This document shows, in pieces, positions 1 to 6,858 of a stretch of DNA of 14,749 nt (position 1 is its first letter; each line of letters opens with the position of its first letter). The position numbers and the translations under genes were made by a program. The notes below the pieces were generated by a model, which saw only the letters and a program-made list of their open reading frames with translations, was not told the origin of the DNA and ran no database searches. The DNA is from Mariprofundaceae bacterium (GTDB taxonomy: Bacteria; Pseudomonadota; Zetaproteobacteria; Mariprofundales; Mariprofundaceae), in the NCBI GenBank assembly GCA_030950825.1, contig JAUZQT010000013.1, positions 1 to 14,749 of the forward strand. The letters are read 5' to 3'.

Positions 1-635
1 TGCATCGCAACAGCATAGTCAGGCTTATTATAAACGGCCGAGCCTGCAACAATCGCATCTGCACCAGCACCACATACTTCAGAAACTGTTGTAGTATTCA
101 CACCACCATCAACTTCTAGGTAGGCAGATGATCCAGCATCATCAAGCATTTTGCGCGTTTCTGCAATCTTATCGGTGACTGCATGGATGTATGATTGCCC
201 ACCATAACCTGGATTAACACTCATCAGTAGAATCAAATCAACGCAATGCAATACATTTTTGATCGTAGATATTGGTGTTGAAGGGCATAATGAAACACCC
301 GCTTTACAACCCAATGAACGAATCAATTGCAATGTTCGCTCTAAATGTACACACGTCTCTTGATGCACTGTAATAATATCTGCGCCAGCTTTGGCAAAGG
401 CTTCAACCTGACGATCAGGATTCTCCACCATCAAATGAACATCCATTACTTTTTTAGTATGTGGGCGAATGGCCTTCACAATATTGTCACCAATAGTAAT
501 CGGTGGCACAAAAGAACCGTCCATAACATCGACGTGAACCCAATCACAACCGCCTACGTCAATGGCACGAATTTCTTTTTCTAGGTTGGCAAAATCTGCC
601 GACAGGATGGATGGAGCAATAATTATATTTTTCAT
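1..635 (-). CDS. rpe: Ribulose-phosphate 3-epimerase (3' end outside window)
   Basis: Interconverts D-ribulose 5-phosphate and D-xylulose 5-phosphate in the pentose phosphate pathway or Calvin cycle (cytosol, TIM barrel, divalent metal). The first 211 residues are visible. The N-terminus APSILSADF, the HVDVMDG segment (His34 and Asp36), DVHLM (His67), NPGYGGQ and VDGGV are all present, so the four expected metal or catalytic positions (His, Asp, His, Asp) are intact. The family is usually about 220-230 residues, so only roughly the last 10-15 are missing beyond base 1. The ATG at 635 is the only reasonable start; no strong Shine-Dalgarno precedes it. It lies 26 bases after the stop of the cytochrome lipoprotein gene on the same strand and is probably co-transcribed with it. 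Identification is secure. Confidence 0.96.
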   Translation of the reverse strand, partial: MKNIIIAPSILSADFANLEKEIRAIDVGGCDWVHVDVMDGSFVPPITIGDNIVKAIRPHTKKVMDVHLMVENPDRQVEAFAKAGADIITVHQETCVHLERTLQLIRSLGCKAGVSLCPSTPISTIKNVLHCVDLILLMSVNPGYGGQSYIHAVTDKIAETRKMLDDAGSSAYLEVDGGVNTTTVSEVCGAGADAIVAGSAVYNKPDYAVAM

Positions 636-661
636 AAGGGCGAATTTATACCACTAAACCC

Positions 662-1378
662 CTATTCGTCCAGTGATATAATCCATTTGCTAAGTGTGTC
701 TACTTGCTTATCACCCAATGGACCACCCTTTTTCTGAGCAAAGCCAGGCATACGATGCGTGCCTGTACCATTGGCAATCAAAGCACTTAAAACATCGACA
801 TCATCAAAGTGATGCAAGCTTGGCGCATACCCTCCCTTAGCTGCCTCCCCATGACACATCACACACACAGCCGTATAAATCTCCAAACCAGTGACCTTGC
901 CTTTTGCTGGCGCAACATGACATGCCGCACATTTACCATCAAAAATACTTCGTTGATCATCCATGCCATGAGGATTCTCTTGAACATGCATACGCAACCA
1001 AGCAGTGCTTTTCACACCATGCTGATCGGTCATGGTGATTGATTTTCGTATCTCCCCAAGTTTACCGAAAGTATCAACTTTTACATGCAACAAAGTAAAG
1101 GCCCCTGCTGCCAGCATACGGGTTTCTGGCTCAAGCGTTGTACAGCCACATGAACTTTCCAATGTTACAATCTGTGAAAAATCACCACCATTATTGCGAA
1201 TAAGCAATGTTGCAACGGCCTCTTCGCCTTCCATAATATTCCCCATATCCAGTTCAACTGGATCAAAAACAAGCTTTCCAGAGTCTTGATTGGGGATAGG
1301 TGTTGGCATTGCCGTCGGTGTATTATCACAAGCTGTAAGCAGGCAAAGGCATAACAATATAGTCGTTAACTCTTGCAT
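662..1378 (-). CDS. Lipoprotein: DUF1573 domain fused to diheme cytochrome c
   Basis: A 238-residue exported lipoprotein. Residues 1-17 form a signal peptide ending in the lipobox LLTAC (Cys17), followed by a Pro/Thr-rich linker. Residues about 37-132 look like DUF1573, an immunoglobulin-like beta domain, with the typical SSCGCT motif at 75-80. Residues about 144-238 carry two haem-c motifs, CAACH (150-154) and CVMCH (172-176), and MPGF (Met210), a likely axial ligand for the second haem. A role in periplasmic electron transfer or redox sensing is inference. The start is the ATG at 1378, which shares its A with the TGA of the SdhE-like gene (TGATG), suggesting translational coupling. A TTG three bases upstream is a less likely start. 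Domain calls are good; the substrate or partner is unknown. Confidence 0.85.
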   Translation of the reverse strand: MQELTTILLCLCLLTACDNTPTAMPTPIPNQDSGKLVFDPVELDMGNIMEGEEAVATLLIRNNGGDFSQIVTLESSCGCTTLEPETRMLAAGAFTLLHVKVDTFGKLGEIRKSITMTDQHGVKSTAWLRMHVQENPHGMDDQRSIFDGKCAACHVAPAKGKVTGLEIYTAVCVMCHGEAAKGGYAPSLHHFDDVDVLSALIANGTGTHRMPGFAQKKGGPLGDKQVDTLSKWIISLDE

Positions 1379-1611
1379 CAAAGTGACTTCCTTAAATACA
1401 CGTTTAATATATCTGGAATAGCTTGATCACCATGCATCATAGCCAATAGCACAGGAGCTTCGCATACCAATAACATCTGCACAGCAGCAATAAGCGCCGC
1501 ATCTTCCGATAGCAAGACATCATCCAGATTCGATAACCATACATCCAGCTCCAGCATACCCTGTCGCTTCAGGCGATACCGCAGACAACGCACATCCATA
1601 TTTAAATCCAT
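1378..1611 (-). CDS. sdhE: SdhE/YgfY-like FAD assembly factor (divergent)
   Basis: A small cytosolic helical protein of the SdhE (Sdh5/DUF339) family, whose members help attach FAD covalently to the succinate dehydrogenase flavoprotein. Recognisable features are RYRLKRQGMLELDVWL near the N-terminus and the later acidic/hydrophobic pattern LLVCEAP..LLAMMHGDQAIPD. The family's RGxxE motif reads Q17-G18-M19-L20-E21, so the usual Arg is Gln, with Lys-Arg just before it. The reading frame extends to an ATG at 1683, but those extra 24 residues are Cys-rich and unlike the family. I prefer the ATG at 1611 (77 residues, close to the family's 80-90); ATG at 1599 is also possible. None has a clear Shine-Dalgarno. 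Its stop overlaps the next start by one base. No sdh genes are in the window. Confidence 0.72.
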   Translation of the reverse strand: MDLNMDVRCLRYRLKRQGMLELDVWLSNLDDVLLSEDAALIAAVQMLLVCEAPVLLAMMHGDQAIPDILNVYLRKSL

Positions 1612-1794
1612 GCAGCAATTGTGTTCATGATTCTTTATTTGGCAATATATTAAATTTAAAAAACAACTGTTCAGTATTCCCATAAGATGCCCAACGTGAC
1701 TCTAAAAAACATCATCCCCAAGTGCCTGTATTGGGGATCCTGAATAATTACAGCTTATTTTCAATTGAATATAAAACAGCAGGGCAGTAAGTCA

Positions 1795-1822
1795 TTGCCA
1801 TCATCATTATTTTCCGTATAAA
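1795..1822 (+). promoter_or_regulatory. Candidate sigma70 promoter of ggt
   Basis: TTGCCA (1795-1800) and TATAAA (1817-1822) each match five of six consensus bases and are 16 bases apart. Transcription would start around 1829-1830, at the A of the ggt ATG, which has no Shine-Dalgarno. The leaderless reading is inference from position. Confidence 0.4.
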
Positions 1823-1829
1823 ATGCCGT

Positions 1830-3488
1830 ATGTTCAAATTCTATCTATGCCTTATTATTTTTATCATACCCTTGCTTGCTCACGCAGCTCCTCTCCATTC
1901 AAGCATGGTTGTTTCAGCGCACCCATTGGCAACAAAAGCAGGGATTCAAGTCCTACAACATGGCGGCAATGCCTTTGATGCAGCCGCCGCCACAGCTCTA
2001 GCACTTGGCGTGGTGGAGCCTGGTTCTTCTGGCATCGGTGGCGGCGGATTCTTCTTGCTCTATATCGCCAAAGATAAGCGTTATGTCATGCTTGATGCGC
2101 GTGAGACTGCGCCCAAACTGGCAGACCATGGTGAAATTTATCAAACACAATCCAGCATTAATGGTCCACAATCAGCAGGTGTGCCTGGACTGCTTGCAGG
2201 TGTGGATCATTTGATCACGAAGTACGGTCGTATAAGCCGCGAAATAAGCACATCCCCAGCCATTCAGTTAGCGCGTGATGGCTTTCACATAAGCCCGCAT
2301 TTACAAGCTATGATAGATTGGCGAAAAGATGTACTTAACGATGCAGCGCAAGGTATTTTCTTGCAACATGGCGACACCCCAAACAAACAATACCTACTTC
2401 GCCAAGCGGCTTTGGCTGATACACTGGCGCGTTTTTCCAAATATGGGTCAAAAGATTTTTATCACGGTGAGACAGCAGGCCGACTCATCGCCGACATGAG
2501 GCGCGATGGTGGGCTAATTCAATCCTCTGACCTTGCAAATTACCAAGTTATTGAGCGAGAACCAGTACAATTTTATTTTCATGGCAGGCATATTGTTTCC
2601 GCAGCGTTGCCGTCATCGGGTGGTATCACCATGGCAGAAACGCTTGGTATATTGCAAGCCGATGATCTTGCCACGCTCAGCGATGCAGATCGGACACATC
2701 TCATTATTGAAGCCATGAAACGCGCTTATAAAGATCGCAATCAATATCTCGGTGATCAAGATTTTGTGCATATCCCTGATTTATTAGAAGAAAAGCGCCT
2801 AAAAACACTGCGGCGCTCCATTGATATGCATAAGGCCGCACCCTCTGAAGAAATGGCTGATTTTATTGAGCCTATGGGTAACAGTGTTGACACCACGCAT
2901 TTTTCGATTATTGATCATCAAGGAAATATGGTCTCCGCCACACTTTCAATCAATTATGGCATGGGGTCGGGCTACGTATCACCCAGTACTGGCATCTTAC
3001 TCAATGATGAAATGGATGATTTTGCCACACAAGCAGGCAAGCCCAATGCTTATGGCCTAGTACAAGGAAAAGCCAATGCCATTGCACCAGGCAAACGCAT
3101 GCTCTCTTCCATGTCCCCTACATTTGTCATGGACAAAAAACGCACATTTATTGTAGGAACGCCGGGAGGGTCTCGCATTATCAGTATGGTTTTGCTGGCC
3201 TCCATGGCCTTTATCAATGATCAAAAAGACGCCCAACAATGGGTGAATGCACCGCGCTTTCATCACCAGTTCCTTCCCGATATTGTGCAATATGAAGCAG
3301 GAGCCTTTTCACCCAAGCTTATCTCAGAGCTACAACAACGTGGCCATCAACTTCAGGAAATACGCAACTATGGTAATATGCAGGCCATACTCTGGAACCA
3401 TCAGAGTGGATCACTCATAGGTATGAGTGATCACCGTGGTGAAGGAAGCGCTGTGGAAATATCAATCAATCATCAACCCAAGCCGTAG
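1830..3488 (+). CDS. ggt: Gamma-glutamyltransferase (glutathione hydrolase proenzyme)
   Basis: Hydrolyses or transfers the gamma-glutamyl group of glutathione and related peptides in the periplasm. It is made as a proenzyme that cleaves itself into large and small subunits. Residues 1-19 are a Sec signal peptide (hydrophobic, ending AHA/A). The nucleophile is Thr355 in DTTHFSIID, so the small subunit would be 355-552. Other family signatures are DARETAP with Arg91 (alpha-carboxylate binding), NDEMDDF (lid region), LSSMSPT, TPGGSRII, and SDHRGEG near the C-terminus. Length 552 is normal for bacterial GGT. It is a lone plus-strand gene, divergent from the sdhE-like operon and convergent with the GTPase gene, whose stop is only 14 bases away with no visible terminator between them. 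The start at 1830 lacks a Shine-Dalgarno, but no other start gives a signal peptide. Confidence 0.97.
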   Translation: MFKFYLCLIIFIIPLLAHAAPLHSSMVVSAHPLATKAGIQVLQHGGNAFDAAAATALALGVVEPGSSGIGGGGFFLLYIAKDKRYVMLDARETAPKLADHGEIYQTQSSINGPQSAGVPGLLAGVDHLITKYGRISREISTSPAIQLARDGFHISPHLQAMIDWRKDVLNDAAQGIFLQHGDTPNKQYLLRQAALADTLARFSKYGSKDFYHGETAGRLIADMRRDGGLIQSSDLANYQVIEREPVQFYFHGRHIVSAALPSSGGITMAETLGILQADDLATLSDADRTHLIIEAMKRAYKDRNQYLGDQDFVHIPDLLEEKRLKTLRRSIDMHKAAPSEEMADFIEPMGNSVDTTHFSIIDHQGNMVSATLSINYGMGSGYVSPSTGILLNDEMDDFATQAGKPNAYGLVQGKANAIAPGKRMLSSMSPTFVMDKKRTFIVGTPGGSRIISMVLLASMAFINDQKDAQQWVNAPRFHHQFLPDIVQYEAGAFSPKLISELQQRGHQLQEIRNYGNMQAILWNHQSGSLIGMSDHRGEGSAVEISINHQPKP

Positions 3489-3502
3489 CTCCGAAGCTTT
3501 GC

Positions 3503-4063
3503 TTACAAATCGAGATCATCATCAAAGTCCATGGATTGTGCGATGATTTCTTGCAACAGAGCAAGCACCAACATTTTAGAATCATCTTTTTCACGCGGAT
3601 CACAAGGAATAATCACCGTATCACCAATATTTAATTCACAAGCCAAATCACCAAGTTCTCTGGCATCTGGCAAGTCTCGCTTGGTCGCTCCGATGATAAT
3701 TGGCATATCCGATAAATCTCGATAAAATTCAAGCATCAGCTTACCTTCATCAATCGCGCGCTGGCTACTGGAATCAACCAGAAAAACCGTTCCAAGCGCT
3801 CCTTTGGATAAAATTTTCCACATAAAATTAAAGCGAGCCTGGCCTGGTGTACCGAATAAATGAACATCCAATTCATCATCCACATGTAGAATACCGAAAT
3901 CCAAACCCACCGTGGTCATACTTTTATACTGCGCAAGCGCATCGGTTGCCTGCACATCTTTACCTGAGGTTTGCTCATCACTGATAAACTTAATTAACGT
4001 TGTTTTACCTGCATTAAAAGGCCCCGTAATGAGGATTTTAGCAATATCTTTTTTATGACTCAT
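3503..4063 (-). CDS. Ras-like small GTPase (MglA/CvnD-type)
   Basis: A 186-residue cytosolic GTPase with visible G motifs. G1/P-loop is GPFNAGKTT (14-22). The switch I region has Thr50/Thr51 in MTTVGLDFG. G3 reads LFGTPGQARF (69-78), with Gly71 where Ras has the Asp of DxxG; GTPGQ is usual in this bacterial subfamily. G4 is TKRD (127-130), in place of NKxD. The C-terminus is acidic (DFDDDLDL). Known relatives (MglA of Myxococcus, CvnD of Streptomyces) act as switches with Roadblock-domain partners, and two Roadblock genes lie about 2.8 kb away. The ATG at 4063 follows the stop of the upstream gene by 3 bases and has a GGGGG-type ribosome site, so the two genes form an operon. The process it controls cannot be read from the sequence. 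Confidence 0.88.
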   Translation of the reverse strand: MSHKKDIAKILITGPFNAGKTTLIKFISDEQTSGKDVQATDALAQYKSMTTVGLDFGILHVDDELDVHLFGTPGQARFNFMWKILSKGALGTVFLVDSSSQRAIDEGKLMLEFYRDLSDMPIIIGATKRDLPDARELGDLACELNIGDTVIIPCDPREKDDSKMLVLALLQEIIAQSMDFDDDLDL

Positions 4064-4066
4064 TTA

Positions 4067-4690
4067 TTATATCCCCCTAACACGCTGAAAAATTCGAGAC
4101 ACGATACTGCTTACTGACTTGTTGTTTGGATTGATGGCGACTTGAGGTTTCGCTTTGATGAGGCCCAAACAATAAGCCAATACAAGCACTTTCAACCGAC
4201 GTTCCAACATATCGTGATCGTCAATACCCTTCAGAAAACATGCTGGTGTAAAATCACTTTCATTAATCGAACGTTTGTATAATATGAGATATGTAAGACC
4301 TTCTTTAAAGCCTTTCATATCTCGAAGCACCATACTCACCTGTATGCATGGAAGCTTCATGAAAAGAAGCTTTAACCTCACGCAATCGGCATCACTCCAG
4401 TGAATATGATTTAACACTCGAATCATCGTGCCTTGCGGATCTAACTCACGGTGATTGTGCGTGACTTTTAAAGGCACCCAGCCACACCGAAGCACAGCTT
4501 CTGACAGTGAATCTGATAGGTGCTCTACAGCACCATCGTCATCAATAATATTTCCCTTATTAATTTTAACAGTGCCCTTCCCCCCCGATGCCAAATCAAA
4601 TAAAAACATGCCTGTGCTTTTTTGTTGCAATACTTTGCGTAATAAAGAAAGCTGTTTAAAATTTAAATCTGCTTGTATGTTTTCTACCAT
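4067..4690 (-). CDS. GTPase-linked protein, possibly DUF4388/PATAN-like
   Basis: A 207-residue soluble protein with no signal peptide or membrane segment. Residues about 8-75 have a pattern like DUF4388/PATAN domains: a helix (LSLLRKVLQ), TGMFLFDL, a turn (SGGKGTVKI), then NKGNIIDDD and a helix ending LRCGWVPLKV. This resemblance is weak and judged by eye. The C-terminal half (about 110-185) is helical and ends MLERRLKVLVLAYCLGLIKA, which could be a winged-helix or helical module. I do not firmly recognise it. The start is the ATG at 4690, six bases after GAGGTG; a GTG at 4699 overlaps that site and is rejected. It lies 3 bases upstream of the GTPase gene, so the two proteins probably work together. 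A run of seven C bases (4580-4586) lies in codons about 35-37. Confidence 0.7.
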   Translation of the reverse strand: MVENIQADLNFKQLSLLRKVLQQKSTGMFLFDLASGGKGTVKINKGNIIDDDGAVEHLSDSLSEAVLRCGWVPLKVTHNHRELDPQGTMIRVLNHIHWSDADCVRLKLLFMKLPCIQVSMVLRDMKGFKEGLTYLILYKRSINESDFTPACFLKGIDDHDMLERRLKVLVLAYCLGLIKAKPQVAINPNNKSVSSIVSRIFQRVRGI

Positions 4691-4751
4691 ATATTTCACC
4701 TCATAACTAGAAAAACTTTCGCAAAAGAATTCGTAGGTTACACTTCAAACC

Positions 4752-6347
4752 ATGAAAAGCATAGCATATACAAAGAAATTAAAAATAGTCGGTGGCATCG
4801 AAACTGTGGCGGTCACTACAGGTGATATTGCAGCGCTTTTACAACAAGGCCGTCAGGAGCTTGGTCGTGAAGGTGACTTTATAGGAAAATCAACCACCAG
4901 CTTATATGTGGGCGATCATTATGTGCTGAAATTGCATACAGAACAAATATTCTCAGATGCTGACATTGCCTACAAATGGACAGATCATCACCTCAAGAAT
5001 GAACGAGAAGCAGGGGTTTATCACCCCCAACGTTGCTGGTTTATTAAAAAACACCAAGCGCTCTGGGTTCCAGGCAATATCACACCGCGCTTGCAAGCTG
5101 TACATACGATTTTTGAATCCCTGATCGAAGCAGAAGAAGAACATTTAAATTTATTAACTGATATAACCGCGATGTATTTGGATTATACTGCTCGCATAGA
5201 TAAACGTTTGGATGAAGGCCTATCAAATTTCGGTTTGGATGGTCATAAGCTGTATTATTTGGATGATGATATTTTTAAGTGGGATCAGTTCAACGCCTTT
5301 AGCGCCCTGACTGCAGGCTGGATTCGGCGCTATAGCACGTCATGGTTATCAGCAACTATAACAAAGCGCTTTGCCAAAAAATTAGGCCAACAGCTAGAGC
5401 ACTTTTTCAAAAATCAGGAAGGAATGGATGCATCACAGGTTGTGGCAGAACAGTTGCATGGCATGTTTTTTGCTGCGGGCGAGATTCAAGATGCTGCGAA
5501 TATCCTGATTGAGATTTTACGTTACGGCACATCCAAACACACACCAAAAGAGCACGATCATTTTGCTGATCTTGAGAGCTTTGCTGAGTATTTTCACGAA
5601 GATGAACCCATTGCAGTCTTGGCGGATGTGCATGCCAATTTACCAGCCCTAGAAGTGGTCTTGGAAGAGGTGCGTCGTAGGGGAATTACACGCATTTTTG
5701 TGCTGGGTGATCTTGTGGGCTATGGCCCGCATCCAGAAGCCTGCATTGATTTATTGTGTAAAGTTGGAGCCGTAAGCCTTCAAGGCAACCATGATTATGC
5801 TGTAGCTACGGGTAATATGGTGCGCAGCATTACATCGTCATCATCATGGACTGCGGACTGGAGTATCAAACGCCTCGAAAAAAAACACCGTTCATATTTA
5901 AAGCATTTGCCCTTGCGCATGATTCATCGCCCGTGGCTGGCTGTGCATGGTGCTCCCATTGATAAAACATTTTTTAACGCCTATGTCTACGAGCCTACAG
6001 CAGAAGCAAACCTTCATTGGATGCAGAAAGAAAACTACCGCTTTGCTTTGCATGGGCACAGCCACTTGCAAGGTGTTTACGCGCTATCACATGGTCAAGT
6101 TATCTGCATCAAAGATCAAACGACCATTGACCTTGATCTCTATCCAGTTGCACTTATCTGCCCAGGTTCTGTTGGCCAGCCTCGTGGCGGCATGATAGGT
6201 GCAACATTTGCCATATTAAAGCCATTAAGCGGTCAACTTGAATTGTTGCGTTTAGATTATGATGTCAAAGAAGTGATTCAAGATATGATTATTGAACAAT
6301 TTCCAGAGCAATTGATACGACTCCTAAAAACGGGCATGAGCACTTAG
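4752..6347 (+). CDS. Protein-kinase-like domain fused to calcineurin-type phosphoesterase
   Basis: A 531-residue soluble protein with two parts. Residues about 285-500 are a metallophosphoesterase with all five metal-site blocks: DVH (292-294), GDLVGYGP (319-326), GNHD (345-348), His399 in VHGAP, and GHSH (435-438), followed by CPGSVGQPRGG. This half is confident. Residues about 20-260 look like a divergent protein kinase. They show a glycine loop and Lys60 (YVLKLH), a Glu in NEREAGVY (84 or 86), a putative catalytic loop RLDEGLSN (Asp154, Asn159), and LYYLDDDIF with Asp172 as the metal Asp. The Asp-5-Asn-13-Asp spacing matches canonical kinases. It is divergent from the GTPase operon (61 bases apart) and convergent with the Roadblock genes. 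A kinase/phosphatase switch on a shared substrate is inference; a pseudokinase sensor is equally possible. Confidence 0.85.
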   Translation: MKSIAYTKKLKIVGGIETVAVTTGDIAALLQQGRQELGREGDFIGKSTTSLYVGDHYVLKLHTEQIFSDADIAYKWTDHHLKNEREAGVYHPQRCWFIKKHQALWVPGNITPRLQAVHTIFESLIEAEEEHLNLLTDITAMYLDYTARIDKRLDEGLSNFGLDGHKLYYLDDDIFKWDQFNAFSALTAGWIRRYSTSWLSATITKRFAKKLGQQLEHFFKNQEGMDASQVVAEQLHGMFFAAGEIQDAANILIEILRYGTSKHTPKEHDHFADLESFAEYFHEDEPIAVLADVHANLPALEVVLEEVRRRGITRIFVLGDLVGYGPHPEACIDLLCKVGAVSLQGNHDYAVATGNMVRSITSSSSWTADWSIKRLEKKHRSYLKHLPLRMIHRPWLAVHGAPIDKTFFNAYVYEPTAEANLHWMQKENYRFALHGHSHLQGVYALSHGQVICIKDQTTIDLDLYPVALICPGSVGQPRGGMIGATFAILKPLSGQLELLRLDYDVKEVIQDMIIEQFPEQLIRLLKTGMST

Positions 6348-6377
6348 GAACGGGAATAGTTCGCAGAGATTAAACAC

Positions 6378-6410
6378 AAAAAAAAGCCTGCAAATCGCAG
6401 GCTTTTTTTT
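6378..6410. terminator. Bidirectional factor-independent terminator
   Basis: A perfect 14-bp stem: eight A plus GCCTGC (6378-6391) pairs with GCAGGC plus eight T (6397-6410), around the loop AAATC. It has a U-tract in both directions and lies between the convergent phosphoesterase gene (ends 6347) and the second Roadblock gene (ends 6454), so it can end both transcripts. Confidence 0.93.
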
Positions 6411-6453
6411 AAAATCAATGGAAGCAACTCATTCGCTCCCATACCTTACAATA

Positions 6454-6858
6454 TCAAGGACAAAAGGGAGCAATGTTTGGAATTGCATTACGCACAGCAG
6501 CCCAGCCCATGCCAAGATTTGTTTTGCGACCAGTAATCAAAACCAACAAAGCATCTGGTTTGTCTTTAAGCACAATCATAAAGTGAAATGTATTATCCGA
6601 AGTCATTTGCATTTCAATGATGTGCCCAACACTGTCATCACCTTTTTGTGCGCCAAGCATCTTATAGACAGCACTGATATTTCTTCCGCGGAACAAATCA
6701 ACCGCCGCCGCGCCCACTGCATCCAAATAGGACTGGGTAAAATAAGGCACACTATGCTGCGCACCCAGAAGCATGCCGCTATTTAAATCCACAACCCCAG
6801 CACCCAAGGCACCATCAACATCATTTACTATTGTTTTTAACGCATCATTAAGACTCAT
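6454..6858 (-). CDS. Roadblock/LC7-like protein (second of tandem pair)
   Basis: A 134-residue cytosolic protein with the size and pattern of a single Roadblock/LC7 domain. It has an N-terminal helix (LNDALKTIVNDV), then strand GALGAGVVDLNSGMLLGA, a long helix around DAVGAAAVDLFRG, paired strands in the middle (DSVGHIIEMQM, TFHFMIVL), DALLVLIT, and a C-terminal helix around MGWAAVRNAIP. Known relatives (MglB and relatives) bind small GTPases as regulators or scaffolds. The start is the ATG at 6858, seven bases after AGGAG and inside the end of the preceding gene (11-base overlap). In-frame ATGs at 6873 and 6864 overlap or crowd that ribosome site. The terminator at 6378-6410 follows it. The family call is by pattern; the partner is inferred to be the nearby GTPase. 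Confidence 0.75.
   Translation of the reverse strand: MSLNDALKTIVNDVDGALGAGVVDLNSGMLLGAQHSVPYFTQSYLDAVGAAAVDLFRGRNISAVYKMLGAQKGDDSVGHIIEMQMTSDNTFHFMIVLKDKPDALLVLITGRKTNLGMGWAAVRNAIPNIAPFCP

Noticed and set aside
1612..1683. N-terminal extension of the SdhE-like protein to the ATG at 1683
   Set aside because: The 24 extra residues are Cys-rich and hydrophobic, unlike the family, and the shorter form matches the usual SdhE length better.
4691..4699. GTG start for the GTPase partner
   Set aside because: The GTG overlaps the GAGGTG ribosome site, which is correctly spaced for the ATG at 4690.
4752..6347. Bacterial Pnkp (polynucleotide kinase-phosphatase) for the fusion protein
   Set aside because: Pnkp has an N-terminal P-loop kinase and a ligase domain; no Walker A motif or ligase signature is present here.
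6418..6786. 122-codon plus-strand frame
   Set aside because: It is antisense to the second Roadblock gene, has no ribosome site and no protein-like pattern.
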